Shown: positions 1-5,854, numbered from the stretch's first letter. The stretch is DNA of 5,867 nt from Balneolaceae bacterium UBA3186 (GCA_002364085.1 DEXK01000006.1:1-5867); one strand, 5' to 3'. Notes: a model not told the origin generated them from the letters alone. Numbers and translations: made by a program.

Positions 1-33
1 CTAAAAGCTAACGGCTAAGCGCTAATAGCTGTT
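1..33. repeat. Right arm of a second heptanucleotide element, cut by the window edge
   Basis: Units AAAAGCT (3-9), AACGGCT (10-16), AAGCGCT (17-23) and AATAGCT (24-30) plus GTT run into the stop codon of the 495-aa gene (34-32). They match the right arm at 2203-2240 except that the CATAGCT unit is missing. The spacer and left arm, if present, lie before base 1. Confidence 0.75.
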
Positions 34-339
34 ATTTAATTAATGTCATTTGTCTGGTTAGTACTACACCCGGCGCCGTTAAGCGGTAGTAGTAAATTCC
101 ACTTGCTTGCCCGGTAGCATCCCAGCTTAGCTGATAACTTCCTGCAGACTTCGTTGTATTTAACAACTCGGCTACTTTCTGTCCCATTACATTATATACA
201 GTGATGTTTACAGAACCTGCTTCGCCTACTGTATAGTTGATGTTCGTAGTTGGGTTAAATGGATTCGGATAGTTCTGATCCAGTTTGAACGCATCTACTT
301 TTGTGAACTCATCATCAATGCCTACCGATGTATTTGGAG
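1..339 (-). repeat. Copy 1 of a ~340-bp near-identical repeat (sorting domain plus 3' flank)
   Basis: By eye, bases 1-339 align to 2201-2546 with about seven substitutions and one 7-nt gap, i.e. about 98% identity. The block covers the heptanucleotide arm, the stop codon and about the last 100 codons of the 495-aa gene. Only two residues differ in the coding part (F/L and D/A just before AFKLDQNYPNP); the other changes are silent. Beyond 339 the DNA similarity drops sharply. The left limit is unknown because the window starts inside the repeat. Confidence 0.92.
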
Positions 340-1519
340 CAATGATAATGCCGAATCGTGAATCAGAATTATCAGAAACTTTTTGCTTAGTGGCTCCAAC
401 TTGAAGAGCAGTTACATTTGGTTTCTTTTGCTTCGCTTCAACATTAAAAGTGTAGCTGTTTTCGGATTGCATATCTACATATACATCCTCGACCCGATCA
501 ACAAGTGTAATCGCCCAATCAGAAGGAATGTTCTTCATAGTTTCCCAATTGAGTGTGTATGCTCCACTTATTCCTGCGTCATTAACTTCTAAATCATAAG
601 ATTGAACACTTTCAATATCGTAAGAGCGTGCATCCTGACTTAATAAAACTTTACCCTCTCCAAAATCCTGAACAAAAGCTATTGTTGGTGAACCACTTAA
701 CGAACTTAATTTAGAACCGTCAAATTGATCTTCCTGCTCAGAAGAATAAGGAGTAAAATAAAACTTTGTGGATAGATCATTAAAGCCTTCACCTGTTAGA
801 TGCAGGTCAATACTTCTGGTGTCAAATGCTCTAGATTTACTATAATGTGAGATATCCGCTGCACTAGCTGTTTTTGAAGAAGTAGGAATAGTAACTTCTG
901 TCAGGTCTGTTAAAAGTCCCGTTGCTTTCTGAATGAAAAGACCTTGCCATTGAGACAGTACTAGATTACTTCCTAGATTGTAACTGACATAAGAGCTTGA
1001 AGCATTACTCCATACTTTAACTGAAGCATTTATACCACCAAATAAAATACCTGCACCCGTAACATTCCCAGTAATATCATCAACATTTATATTTGACTGA
1101 AAAGGATTTCCAATTAATGTGAAATCGCTTGAGATAGTAACTTTAACATCAGATGCCGGTTCAGAACCACTAACATCTAAATCTAAAGGAAGTTCACTAC
1201 TGCCTCCTGTTGTGTTATTATAGAAATAAACTATTATACCAAGACCATCACCCCAGGCAGTACTCATATTTGTAGGTACCGTCCAGCCTCCTGATCCACT
1301 TGAACCGGAATTATAATAGATATTAGCGGTTGATCCTGTATTTGCTCCGCCTGTCACACCTTGAATCGCCGTATCATCTGAAATATCTGATACGGTAGCG
1401 CTAGCTTTTGGAATGGATATCATTCTCCAGCCTGCCGTTCCTGAAATTGTTCTTGTTTGCCCGTACGCCAAACCCGTAAGTAAAAAGCAAAAGAACACTG
1501 TAAGTAGCTTGTTTATCAA
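32..1519 (-). CDS. Secreted T9SS type A sorting domain protein (495 aa, paralogue of the 692-aa protein)
   Basis: Seen: a signal peptide at residues 1-20 (hydrophobic core, then AYG before Q21); a module at about 25-217 starting ISGTAGWR and holding SIPKASATVSDISDD, IGNPFQSN and a WQ motif near 191; a further beta-rich region at about 225-385; and a C-terminal sorting domain at 411-495 with FKLDQNYPNPFNPTT, YNVMGQKV and a final basic TLIK. From family knowledge, this C-terminal domain directs proteins through the type IX secretion system to the cell surface or medium. No catalytic motif is recognised, so the role of the exported part is unknown; it may be structural or adhesive. The start codon is TTG: a full signal peptide follows it, a good ribosome binding site precedes it, and the next Met lies beyond the signal peptide. 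The last ~100 codons match the 692-aa gene almost base for base, unlike the rest. Confidence 0.9.
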   Translation of the reverse strand: MINKLLTVFFCFLLTGLAYGQTRTISGTAGWRMISIPKASATVSDISDDTAIQGVTGGANTGSTANIYYNSGSSGSGGWTVPTNMSTAWGDGLGIIVYFYNNTTGGSSELPLDLDVSGSEPASDVKVTISSDFTLIGNPFQSNINVDDITGNVTGAGILFGGINASVKVWSNASSSYVSYNLGSNLVLSQWQGLFIQKATGLLTDLTEVTIPTSSKTASAADISHYSKSRAFDTRSIDLHLTGEGFNDLSTKFYFTPYSSEQEDQFDGSKLSSLSGSPTIAFVQDFGEGKVLLSQDARSYDIESVQSYDLEVNDAGISGAYTLNWETMKNIPSDWAITLVDRVEDVYVDMQSENSYTFNVEAKQKKPNVTALQVGATKQKVSDNSDSRFGIIIAPNTSVGIDDEFTKVDAFKLDQNYPNPFNPTTNINYTVGEAGSVNITVYNVMGQKVAELLNTTKSAGSYQLSWDATGQASGIYYYRLTAPGVVLTRQMTLIK

Positions 1520-1525
1520 TTGATT

Positions 1526-1533
1526 ACCTCTTT
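1526..1533 (-). promoter_or_regulatory. Ribosome binding site fixing a TTG start
   Basis: Read on the minus strand, AAAGAGGT lies 6 nt upstream of the TTG at 1519-1517. It closely matches the anti-Shine-Dalgarno complement. No ATG or GTG in the neighbourhood is as well placed, so this site decides the start of the 495-aa protein. Confidence 0.75.
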
Positions 1534-1553
1534 AATTTTATTAAAACTTGTGC

Positions 1554-1598
1554 TAACACTAATTAACAGTGTTAACCAAATTACTTAACGCCGTTAAC
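1554..1598 (-). promoter_or_regulatory. Cluster of GTTAA direct repeats with an inverted repeat, possible operator
   Basis: Read on the minus strand, five GTTA(A/G) motifs start at offsets of about 0, 9, 22, 31 and 41 nt. The first and third are the palindrome GTTAAC (1593-1598 and 1571-1576). The last two motifs sit in a perfect 7-bp inverted repeat, TAACACT / AGTGTTA (1554-1560 and 1568-1574), with a 7-nt spacer. The cluster lies 35-80 nt upstream of the TTG start, where a regulator could bind. The repeats are seen; the regulatory role is inferred, and the AT-rich setting makes chance repeats more likely. Confidence 0.3.
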
Positions 1599-1790
1599 TC
1601 CTACAAATTAAATTTATTCGCATCTCATTAAATTTCATTAATTAAACGGAAGTTTATTAATTCAAAATTATTATCGACCCTTTTACAGGGTTTTTAAAAT
1701 TTTATATTTAAACGCTTTTTAATAATTAATTTAATTAACTGATTTATTGCGACTTACCTAAGAAATATGAAACTGCAAAAAAAGCTTACT

Positions 1791-1829
1791 TCAATAAAAA
1801 ACCCGACTTACTTTTCGTAAGTCGGGTTT
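1791..1829 (-). terminator. Strong intrinsic terminator after the PID-CTERM-like gene
   Basis: A perfect 13-bp stem (1799-1811 pairing with 1817-1829; core ACCCGACTTAC) closes a 5-nt loop. On the minus strand it runs into TTTTTTATTG, as expected for a Rho-independent terminator. It lies about 110 nt after the stop of the 67-aa gene and separates that unit from the 495-aa gene. The plus-strand side lacks a good T run, and no plus-strand gene leads into it. Confidence 0.88.
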
Positions 1830-1937
1830 AAATACACATTATCAGTTATAAATTTTTAATCCATTAGATTTTCTAAAGTCGATTAAATTCTAGCTTAAAA
1901 TTGATCAACTATCGTTGAGCTTTTCAAGAACCTCTTA

Positions 1938-2141
1938 TCAAATATCAAGATTATTGTCCTGCTTGCTTTTGCTTTTGAGCTTTTTGTAAGCGTATGCTCC
2001 ACCTGCTGCTGCAAGTAAGCCTAATCCACCATCAATGGGAGCTTGAGTAGGAGCACTTGGTAAGCCCGGTTGCGCCATTGCAAGTGACATTAGTATTAAA
2101 GCGATAGTGAGTGTAAGTAGTATTAGAAGAAAATTTTTCAT
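1938..2141 (-). CDS. Small PID-CTERM-like secreted/membrane protein (67 aa)
   Basis: Seen: residues 1-23 form a signal peptide with a long hydrophobic core ending AMA before Q24; then a short Pro/Ala/Gly linker (24-34); the motif PIDGGLG at 35-41; a small-residue hydrophobic segment (about 40-52, LGLLAAAGGAYAY); and a basic tail KKLKSKSK at 53-60 with a short acidic end. From family knowledge, a PIDGGL motif, hydrophobic stretch and basic end define small FCB-group proteins known as PID-CTERM. The layout resembles C-terminal sorting signals such as PEP-CTERM, but I know of no established function. The gene follows the 692-aa T9SS gene on the same strand with 97 nt between them and is followed by a terminator, so the two may share a transcript. 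The upstream ribosome binding site is weak. Any link to an exosortase-like processing enzyme is inference; none is encoded here. Confidence 0.85.
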   Translation of the reverse strand: MKNFLLILLTLTIALILMSLAMAQPGLPSAPTQAPIDGGLGLLAAAGGAYAYKKLKSKSKQDNNLDI

Positions 2142-2156
2142 ATTAGTATAATTTCG

Positions 2157-2240
2157 GGCTATCAGCTGTTAGCTATTAGCTTTTAGTTTCCCATCGGGCA
2201 CTAAAAGCTAACGGCTAAGCGCTCATAGCTAATAGCTGTT
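2157..2240. repeat. Inverted heptanucleotide-repeat element between the 692-aa and PID-CTERM-like genes
   Basis: The plus strand reads as uninterrupted 7-nt units. The left arm is GGCTATC, AGCTGTT, AGCTATT, AGCTTTT (2157-2184) plus AGT. A 12-nt spacer (2188-2199) that itself contains CCCATCGGG follows. The right arm is ACT plus AAAAGCT, AACGGCT, AAGCGCT, CATAGCT, AATAGCT (2203-2237) and GTT. The inner 10 bp of the arms, AGCTTTTAGT / ACTAAAAGCT, pair perfectly; outer units pair imperfectly. The right arm abuts and overlaps the stop codon of the 692-aa gene (2241-2239), so it would form a hairpin at the 3' end of that message. It could act as an attenuator, an mRNA stabiliser or a mobile repeat. 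It lacks a T run, so it is not a standard terminator. Confidence 0.8.
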
Positions 2241-2546
2241 ATTTAATTAATGTCATTTGTCTGGTTAGTACTACACCCGGCGCCGTTAAGCGGTAGTAGT
2301 AAATTCCACTTGCTTGACCGGTAGCATCCCAGCTTAGCTGATAACTTCCTGCCGACTTCGTTGTATTTAACAACTCGGCTACTTTCTGTCCCATTACATT
2401 ATATACAGTGATGTTCACAGAACCTGCTTCGCCTACTGTATAGTTGATGTTCGTAGTTGGGTTAAACGGATTCGGATAGTTCTGATCCAGTTTGAACGCA
2501 GCTACTTTTGTCAGCTCATCATCAATGCCTACCGATGTATTTGGAG
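2201..2546 (-). repeat. Copy 2 of the ~340-bp near-identical repeat
   Basis: This is the partner of bases 1-339, covering the heptanucleotide arm (with one extra CATAGCT unit), the stop codon and the sorting-domain end of the 692-aa gene. The right limit falls in the NTSVGIDDE linker just before the sorting domain. The protein modules further upstream are related but differ at many silent sites. Confidence 0.92.
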
Positions 2547-4317
2547 TGATCGTGATTCCAAAACGATTTTCCGTGTCATTAGATTCTGTTTCTGCAACTA
2601 CAGGGAGAAGTACTGAATTACTTTTAGAAGCCTTATTAGCCTGAGCTGTAAACACGTAAGAGTCGAACTCGCTCATATCAAGATCTGCTCCGGTTTTGTA
2701 ATCATGAAACGTTAAGGACATTTTATTGGTCAACTTTTCTATACCGTCCCACGAAAAAGTGAATTCTCCACTTACTCCAACTAAAGTCGGACGTAATGGA
2801 ATTGTAATTGCTTCTTCCAAATTTGTAGGAATAGATTCTACAGACTTAAGTTTTTCTTCATTTTGGTACTCTCCTACAAAAGCCATGGTTGCGTATTCTG
2901 TAACAAGTGGTACCAATTTAGAAGCATCCGCCCTATCCATACCTAACTCTGCATAATCCCTAAAGCTTAACTTGATCGCTTCATCAAAAGTAGTTTCCGA
3001 TGATAAGGTGAATGTTATATCAGCGTTATTTGGATTTTCTTTTGAGAAAAATGTTCCTGTAACAGAGGATGTAGATTTCCCACTTGTAGGAAAAGTAATA
3101 GAAGTTGCTGCATTTGCATTTAACACTTCTACCCAGAATGCCTGCCAGGGAGACACAATATATGGAGTTGTTCTGTTCTGAGCTGAATACGAGCTACTAC
3201 CGTCATTCCAAAACTGAACATTGTCTTGAATTGCGCCACCGGCAACTGTTATGCTATTCAAATTATAATTAGAAGCAAAAGGATTACCTACTAACGTATA
3301 GTAACTATCAGCAGCTCCCGAACCGGAAGAAGTTCCTGCTGTATTACTTTTATTTAAGGTAACTCCTACGTCTGAGGAAGGTTCTGAACCTGACACATCT
3401 AAGGTTAAGGGTAATGCAGAACTGCCATTTGTAGTATTGTTATAAAAATAGACTGCTAAACCATATCCATTAGAAATAGCAGTGCTTACATTGGTAGGCG
3501 TTTCATAAGAACCTGTATTATCATAGGTAAATACATTAGAAGAAGCTCCTGTATCGGAACCACCTGCAACTCCCTGAACTGCAGTGTCATCAGAAATATC
3601 ACTTACCGTTGCACTGGCTTTCGGAATTGAAAGCAATCTCCAGCCAGCATCTCCTGAAATTATTTTAGAAGGAAGACCAGTAGCTGTACCTAGAACCTCA
3701 ATATTATCTATCGCAATATCCTCGTCACCAGAATTTAGATTAAACTCGAATGTAAGATCAAGTAAAGATCCTGTACCAGATATATTTGCAGAAAATTGTA
3801 CAAAAGTATCAGTGATTTCTGTTCCATCTCCACTTCCATCAAAGTTTGTATCTAAGCCAGGAGGGCCGTTCGTAGTATCACCAAGATTTTCAACCCATAA
3901 TAAGTTATTGGTGGCGCCTTCATCTATATCATAATTTATATGAAAATAATCAGCTGCGTCCCAATGCTCCGACGCTCCTGTCGCATCTTCAGCTAAATAA
4001 ACCTTTAATATTAAGTTGGTATATCCTGATATATCAATATCATTAATTGTAAAATTTACAGGTAGTGAAGCTCCTTCTCCATCTATGTCTTGTGCTCCAA
4101 AATAAAAAGATCCTAAAATACTGTTAAAAGATTCACCTGTAATATTTGAACCATCAGTTCTTATAAAGTAATCAGAACCATTGTCTGTAAATTCAGTAAT
4201 AGAAGTTGTGTATTTGATCGTTCCATCCTCAAAGTCTTCTAACAAAATTGTCGACTGCCCAAAAGCCATTCCTGAAAACAGTAAATAGATTGCTGTAGTT
4301 ATAAAAAATTGTTTCAT
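2239..4317 (-). CDS. Secreted multidomain T9SS type A sorting domain protein (692 aa)
   Basis: Seen: a signal peptide at 1-20 (ends AFG before Q21); a jelly-roll-like domain at about 26-210, opening LLEDFEDG and closing IAIDNIEVLG, with an acidic DTNFDGSGDG loop at 156-165 that may bind calcium; a module at about 219-415 shared with the 495-aa paralogue (ISGDAGWRLLSIPKAS, LVGNPFASN at 342-350, SPWQAFWV near 389-396); a beta-rich region at about 430-590; and the sorting domain at 608-692 (FKLDQNYPNPFNPTT, final TLIK). The N-terminal fold is judged from the beta pattern and its EDFED/DNIEV ends, as in carbohydrate-binding or adhesion-type domains. Export by Sec then T9SS follows from the family; ligand binding is inference, and no active site is recognised. 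The ATG start has an AGGGGGA ribosome binding site 3 nt upstream and a promoter close behind. Confidence 0.9.
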   Translation of the reverse strand: MKQFFITTAIYLLFSGMAFGQSTILLEDFEDGTIKYTTSITEFTDNGSDYFIRTDGSNITGESFNSILGSFYFGAQDIDGEGASLPVNFTINDIDISGYTNLILKVYLAEDATGASEHWDAADYFHINYDIDEGATNNLLWVENLGDTTNGPPGLDTNFDGSGDGTEITDTFVQFSANISGTGSLLDLTFEFNLNSGDEDIAIDNIEVLGTATGLPSKIISGDAGWRLLSIPKASATVSDISDDTAVQGVAGGSDTGASSNVFTYDNTGSYETPTNVSTAISNGYGLAVYFYNNTTNGSSALPLTLDVSGSEPSSDVGVTLNKSNTAGTSSGSGAADSYYTLVGNPFASNYNLNSITVAGGAIQDNVQFWNDGSSSYSAQNRTTPYIVSPWQAFWVEVLNANAATSITFPTSGKSTSSVTGTFFSKENPNNADITFTLSSETTFDEAIKLSFRDYAELGMDRADASKLVPLVTEYATMAFVGEYQNEEKLKSVESIPTNLEEAITIPLRPTLVGVSGEFTFSWDGIEKLTNKMSLTFHDYKTGADLDMSEFDSYVFTAQANKASKSNSVLLPVVAETESNDTENRFGITITPNTSVGIDDELTKVAAFKLDQNYPNPFNPTTNINYTVGEAGSVNITVYNVMGQKVAELLNTTKSAGSYQLSWDATGQASGIYYYRLTAPGVVLTRQMTLIK

Positions 4318-4344
4318 AAATCCCCCTATGAATAAAAATTTCAG

Positions 4345-4372
4345 TTTATAAAGGTTACTAAAACATGGTCAA
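4345..4372 (-). promoter_or_regulatory. Sigma70-like promoter of the 692-aa gene
   Basis: On the minus strand, TTGACC (4372-4367) and TATAAA (4350-4345) are separated by 16 nt; each matches the housekeeping consensus at 5 of 6 positions. Transcription would start near 4338, giving a leader of about 20 nt that includes the AGGGGGA ribosome binding site. The site lies between the upstream terminator and the gene, where a promoter is needed. The match is seen; its use is inferred, and Bacteroidota proper often use a different consensus (TAnnTTTG). Confidence 0.6.
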
Positions 4373-4416
4373 TACATCAAACCTACTGTATTAACAGAAT
4401 GTTAGCATTTTCTTAA

Positions 4417-4455
4417 ATAAAAAAATCGACACTGTTTTACAAGTGCCGATTTTTT
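4417..4455 (-). terminator. Intrinsic terminator after the 3-hydroxybutyryl-CoA dehydrogenase gene
   Basis: Arms at 4421-4433 and 4442-4454 (AATCGGCACT / AGTGTCGATT on the minus strand) enclose an 8-nt loop and are followed on the minus strand by seven T and then ATTT. The single non-Watson-Crick position is a G-U wobble in minus-strand RNA but an A-C mismatch in plus-strand RNA, so the hairpin favours the minus direction. It lies about 50 nt after the stop codon. Confidence 0.85.
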
Positions 4456-4502
4456 AAAACTCTACCTTTAATAATTATTAACTTAAGAGAGATTACATAG
4501 GC

Positions 4503-5357
4503 TTACTTGTAACTATAAAACCCTTCACCGGTTTTGTTACCAAGTTTACCGGCATCTACCATTTTTACGAGAAGTGGTGCCGGCCTGTATTTCGGATCTT
4601 TGAATCCTTCATACAACACATTCAGAATATCCAGACAAACATCAAGCCCAATGAAATCCGCCAAACGTAATGGTCCCATTGGATGCGCCATTCCCAGCTT
4701 CATCACTTCGTCTACATTCTCTGGCGTAGCTACTCCCTCATGAACACAAAAAATTGCTTCGTTGATCATAGGCATCAATACGCGGTTGCTTACAAATCCG
4801 GGGAAGTCGTTTACCGGAACAGGAACTTTGGCTAATAACTTGGAAGTCTTTTCAACTACATTATAAGTTTCATCATCTGTTTCTAAACCACGAACGATCT
4901 CAACCAGCTTCATTACCGGAACGGGATTAAAGAAATGCATACCGATAAATTTTTCCGGTCTGTTTGTGAGTGCTGCTAATTTTGTAATTGAGATGGAAGA
5001 AGTATTGCTTGCAAAAATAGCATGATCCTGAGCATTGGCTTCAACGGCTTCCCACACGCTTTTCTTGATGTCAAAATTTTCAGGCACAGCTTCAACGATC
5101 AGATCAACATCTTTTACTCCTTCTGCAATACTAAGTGTGGCATCAATACTATCAAGCGTTGTTACCTTTTCTTCAGCAGTGATCTTTTCTTTGCTGACCA
5201 TGCGCTCCAGATTTTTGTCGATGGTTGCCATGGCTTTGTCGGCAAATTCCTGCTTGGTCTCAATTAGGTTTACAGGTATTCTGTTCATTGCAAAAACATG
5301 AGCAATTCCATTACCCATGGTACCGCCACCTATTACTGCTACTTTCTTAATATCCAT
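4503..5357 (-). CDS. 3-hydroxybutyryl-CoA dehydrogenase (3-hydroxyacyl-CoA dehydrogenase family, 284 aa)
   Basis: It interconverts (S)-3-hydroxybutanoyl-CoA and acetoacetyl-CoA with NAD(P) in the cytoplasm, in fatty-acid or butanoate metabolism. Seen: an N-terminal Rossmann NAD-binding domain with VAVIGGGTMGNGIA at 6-19 and an acidic E33 at the expected end of the second strand; ASNTSSISIT at 116-125; the family signature IGMHFFNPVPVMKLVEIV at 138-155; and a helical C-terminal domain from about 185 (DFPGFVSNRVLMPMINEA). By alignment from memory to clostridial Hbd, the catalytic residues are S120, H141 and N191, all present. The length is normal for the single-function bacterial enzyme (about 280-290 aa). 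The start fits the family: only four residues precede the first strand. No strong ribosome binding site or promoter is evident upstream. It has its own terminator and no visible partner genes, so the symbol (hbd, paaH or fadB2 type) is left open. Confidence 0.95.
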   Translation of the reverse strand: MDIKKVAVIGGGTMGNGIAHVFAMNRIPVNLIETKQEFADKAMATIDKNLERMVSKEKITAEEKVTTLDSIDATLSIAEGVKDVDLIVEAVPENFDIKKSVWEAVEANAQDHAIFASNTSSISITKLAALTNRPEKFIGMHFFNPVPVMKLVEIVRGLETDDETYNVVEKTSKLLAKVPVPVNDFPGFVSNRVLMPMINEAIFCVHEGVATPENVDEVMKLGMAHPMGPLRLADFIGLDVCLDILNVLYEGFKDPKYRPAPLLVKMVDAGKLGNKTGEGFYSYK

Positions 5358-5417
5358 TTCTGAAGTTTTTGTTCTGTTTCTGATTTCTGTTAAAGGTACA
5401 AAGTTTTGGAAGCGCTT

Positions 5418-5432
5418 TTCAAACTTTTTGAA
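5418..5432. promoter_or_regulatory. Small inverted repeat upstream of the dehydrogenase gene
   Basis: TTCAAA and TTTGAA flank a 3-nt centre, a perfect 6-bp dyad about 60 nt upstream of the ATG at 5357. Position and symmetry would suit a regulator-binding site. Such short AT-rich dyads also occur by chance, so the role is only a suggestion. Confidence 0.25.
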
Positions 5433-5478
5433 GGGGTAAATATGATGATTCTTAAGCTAACTCAGCACAGGTTTTAAA

Positions 5479-5502
5479 TAGACGGGCGTGAACGCCCTTC
5501 TA
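5479..5502. repeat. REP-like palindrome 1 (GGGCGT-GA-ACGCCC core)
   Basis: Arms 5479-5489 and 5492-5502 pair over 11 bp with one mismatch around a 2-nt centre; the core GGGCGTGAACGCCC is perfect. The core is followed by TTCTAGCTTAAACTT, which resembles the tails of the array palindromes further right. There is no T run, so it is not a terminator. Confidence 0.65.
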
Positions 5503-5531
5503 GCTTAAACTTTTATATGTGATTATAACCA

Positions 5532-5551
5532 GCAGATCCTTCAGGTTCTGC
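5532..5551. repeat. REP-like palindrome 2 (GCAGATCCT-TC-AGGTTCTGC)
   Basis: Arms of 9 bp with one mismatch flank a 2-nt centre. The geometry matches the neighbouring palindromes but the arm sequence is different. It sits about 50 nt from palindrome 1 and about 50 nt before the array (centre to centre). Confidence 0.6.
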
Positions 5552-5582
5552 GGTCTATGTTTTCTCCGCCGTTAATCGTTGT

Positions 5583-5668
5583 GGATTAAAATCCTTACTA
5601 GTGTACCTTACCAAAGCTGCGTTACCACCAACATTCAGAATCAAGTTTACAAGAGAGGACTTTAGTCC
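5583..5668. repeat. Array unit 1: inverted pair of REP-like palindromes
   Basis: GGATTAAAATCC (5583-5594) with a tail TTACTAGTGTACC faces GGACTTTAGTCC (5657-5668), whose tail on the other strand reads TCTCTTGTAAACTT. The two 27-nt arms (5583-5609 and 5642-5668) are an imperfect inverted repeat around a 32-nt centre (5610-5641), giving a potential hairpin of about 86 nt. Confidence 0.75.
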
Positions 5669-5718
5669 GAACAACCCCAAACCATAAAAGTATTCTCAAT
5701 CGTTAGTCAAAGCGCCGC

Positions 5719-5804
5719 GGATTGAAATCCTTGCTGGTGCACCTGAGTAAATCTTAGTCACCACCAACATTCAGAATCAAGTTCACCAGAGAGGACTTTA
5801 GTCC
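5719..5804. repeat. Array unit 2: inverted pair of REP-like palindromes
   Basis: GGATTGAAATCC (5719-5730) and GGACTTTAGTCC (5793-5804) lie exactly 136 nt after their counterparts in unit 1. The 27-nt arms (5719-5745 and 5778-5804) pair at about 20 of 27 positions, better than in unit 1; CTGGTG at 5734-5739 pairs with CACCAG. The right half of the unit (5760-5806) matches unit 1 (5624-5670) at 45 of 47 positions. Confidence 0.78.
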
Positions 5805-5854
5805 GATCGGTCCTAAGTCACAACAATACTCAAAATTGATATCGTAATCGCCTC

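Larger units (their letters stand above)
1520..1937. other. Gene-free intergenic stretch, very AT-rich
   Basis: No credible coding region is seen on either strand. From right to left it holds about 100 nt of unremarkable sequence after the PID-CTERM gene, the strong terminator at 1791-1829, a very AT-rich stretch (about 1600-1790, rich in TTAAT/ATTAA), a cluster of GTTAA repeats at 1554-1598, and the ribosome binding site of the 495-aa gene. Because a terminator separates the two genes, the promoter of the 495-aa gene should lie between about 1534 and 1790. No hexamer pair there was convincing enough to name. Confidence 0.7.

Noticed and set aside
1677..1691. Small hairpin ACCCT-TTTAC-AGGGT followed by T residues on the plus strand
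   Set aside because: The stem is only 5 bp and no plus-strand gene leads into it, so it is not supported as a terminator.
1905..1918. Hairpin TCAAC-TATC-GTTGA after the PID-CTERM-like gene
   Set aside because: It has five AT-leaning base pairs and no proper T run on the minus strand; the much stronger hairpin at 1791-1829 is the likely terminator.
2143..2148. TATACT on the minus strand just before the PID-CTERM-like gene as a -10 box
   Set aside because: It lies only about 2 nt from the ATG and no -35 hexamer sits at a suitable distance.
3584..3934. 116-codon open frame on the plus strand
   Set aside because: It lies inside the 692-aa gene, which has a signal peptide, known domains and a sorting signal. 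The plus-strand frame shows no domain or ribosome binding site and is a shadow.
5022..5301. Overlapping plus-strand open frames of 81 and 88 codons
   Set aside because: They are antisense to the conserved NAD-binding domain of the dehydrogenase and have no recognisable features.
5393..5422. TTGAAA and TACCTT on the minus strand as a promoter of the dehydrogenase gene
   Set aside because: The -10 matches the consensus at only three of six positions, and the alternative TAnnTTTG reading is also imperfect. Too weak to call.
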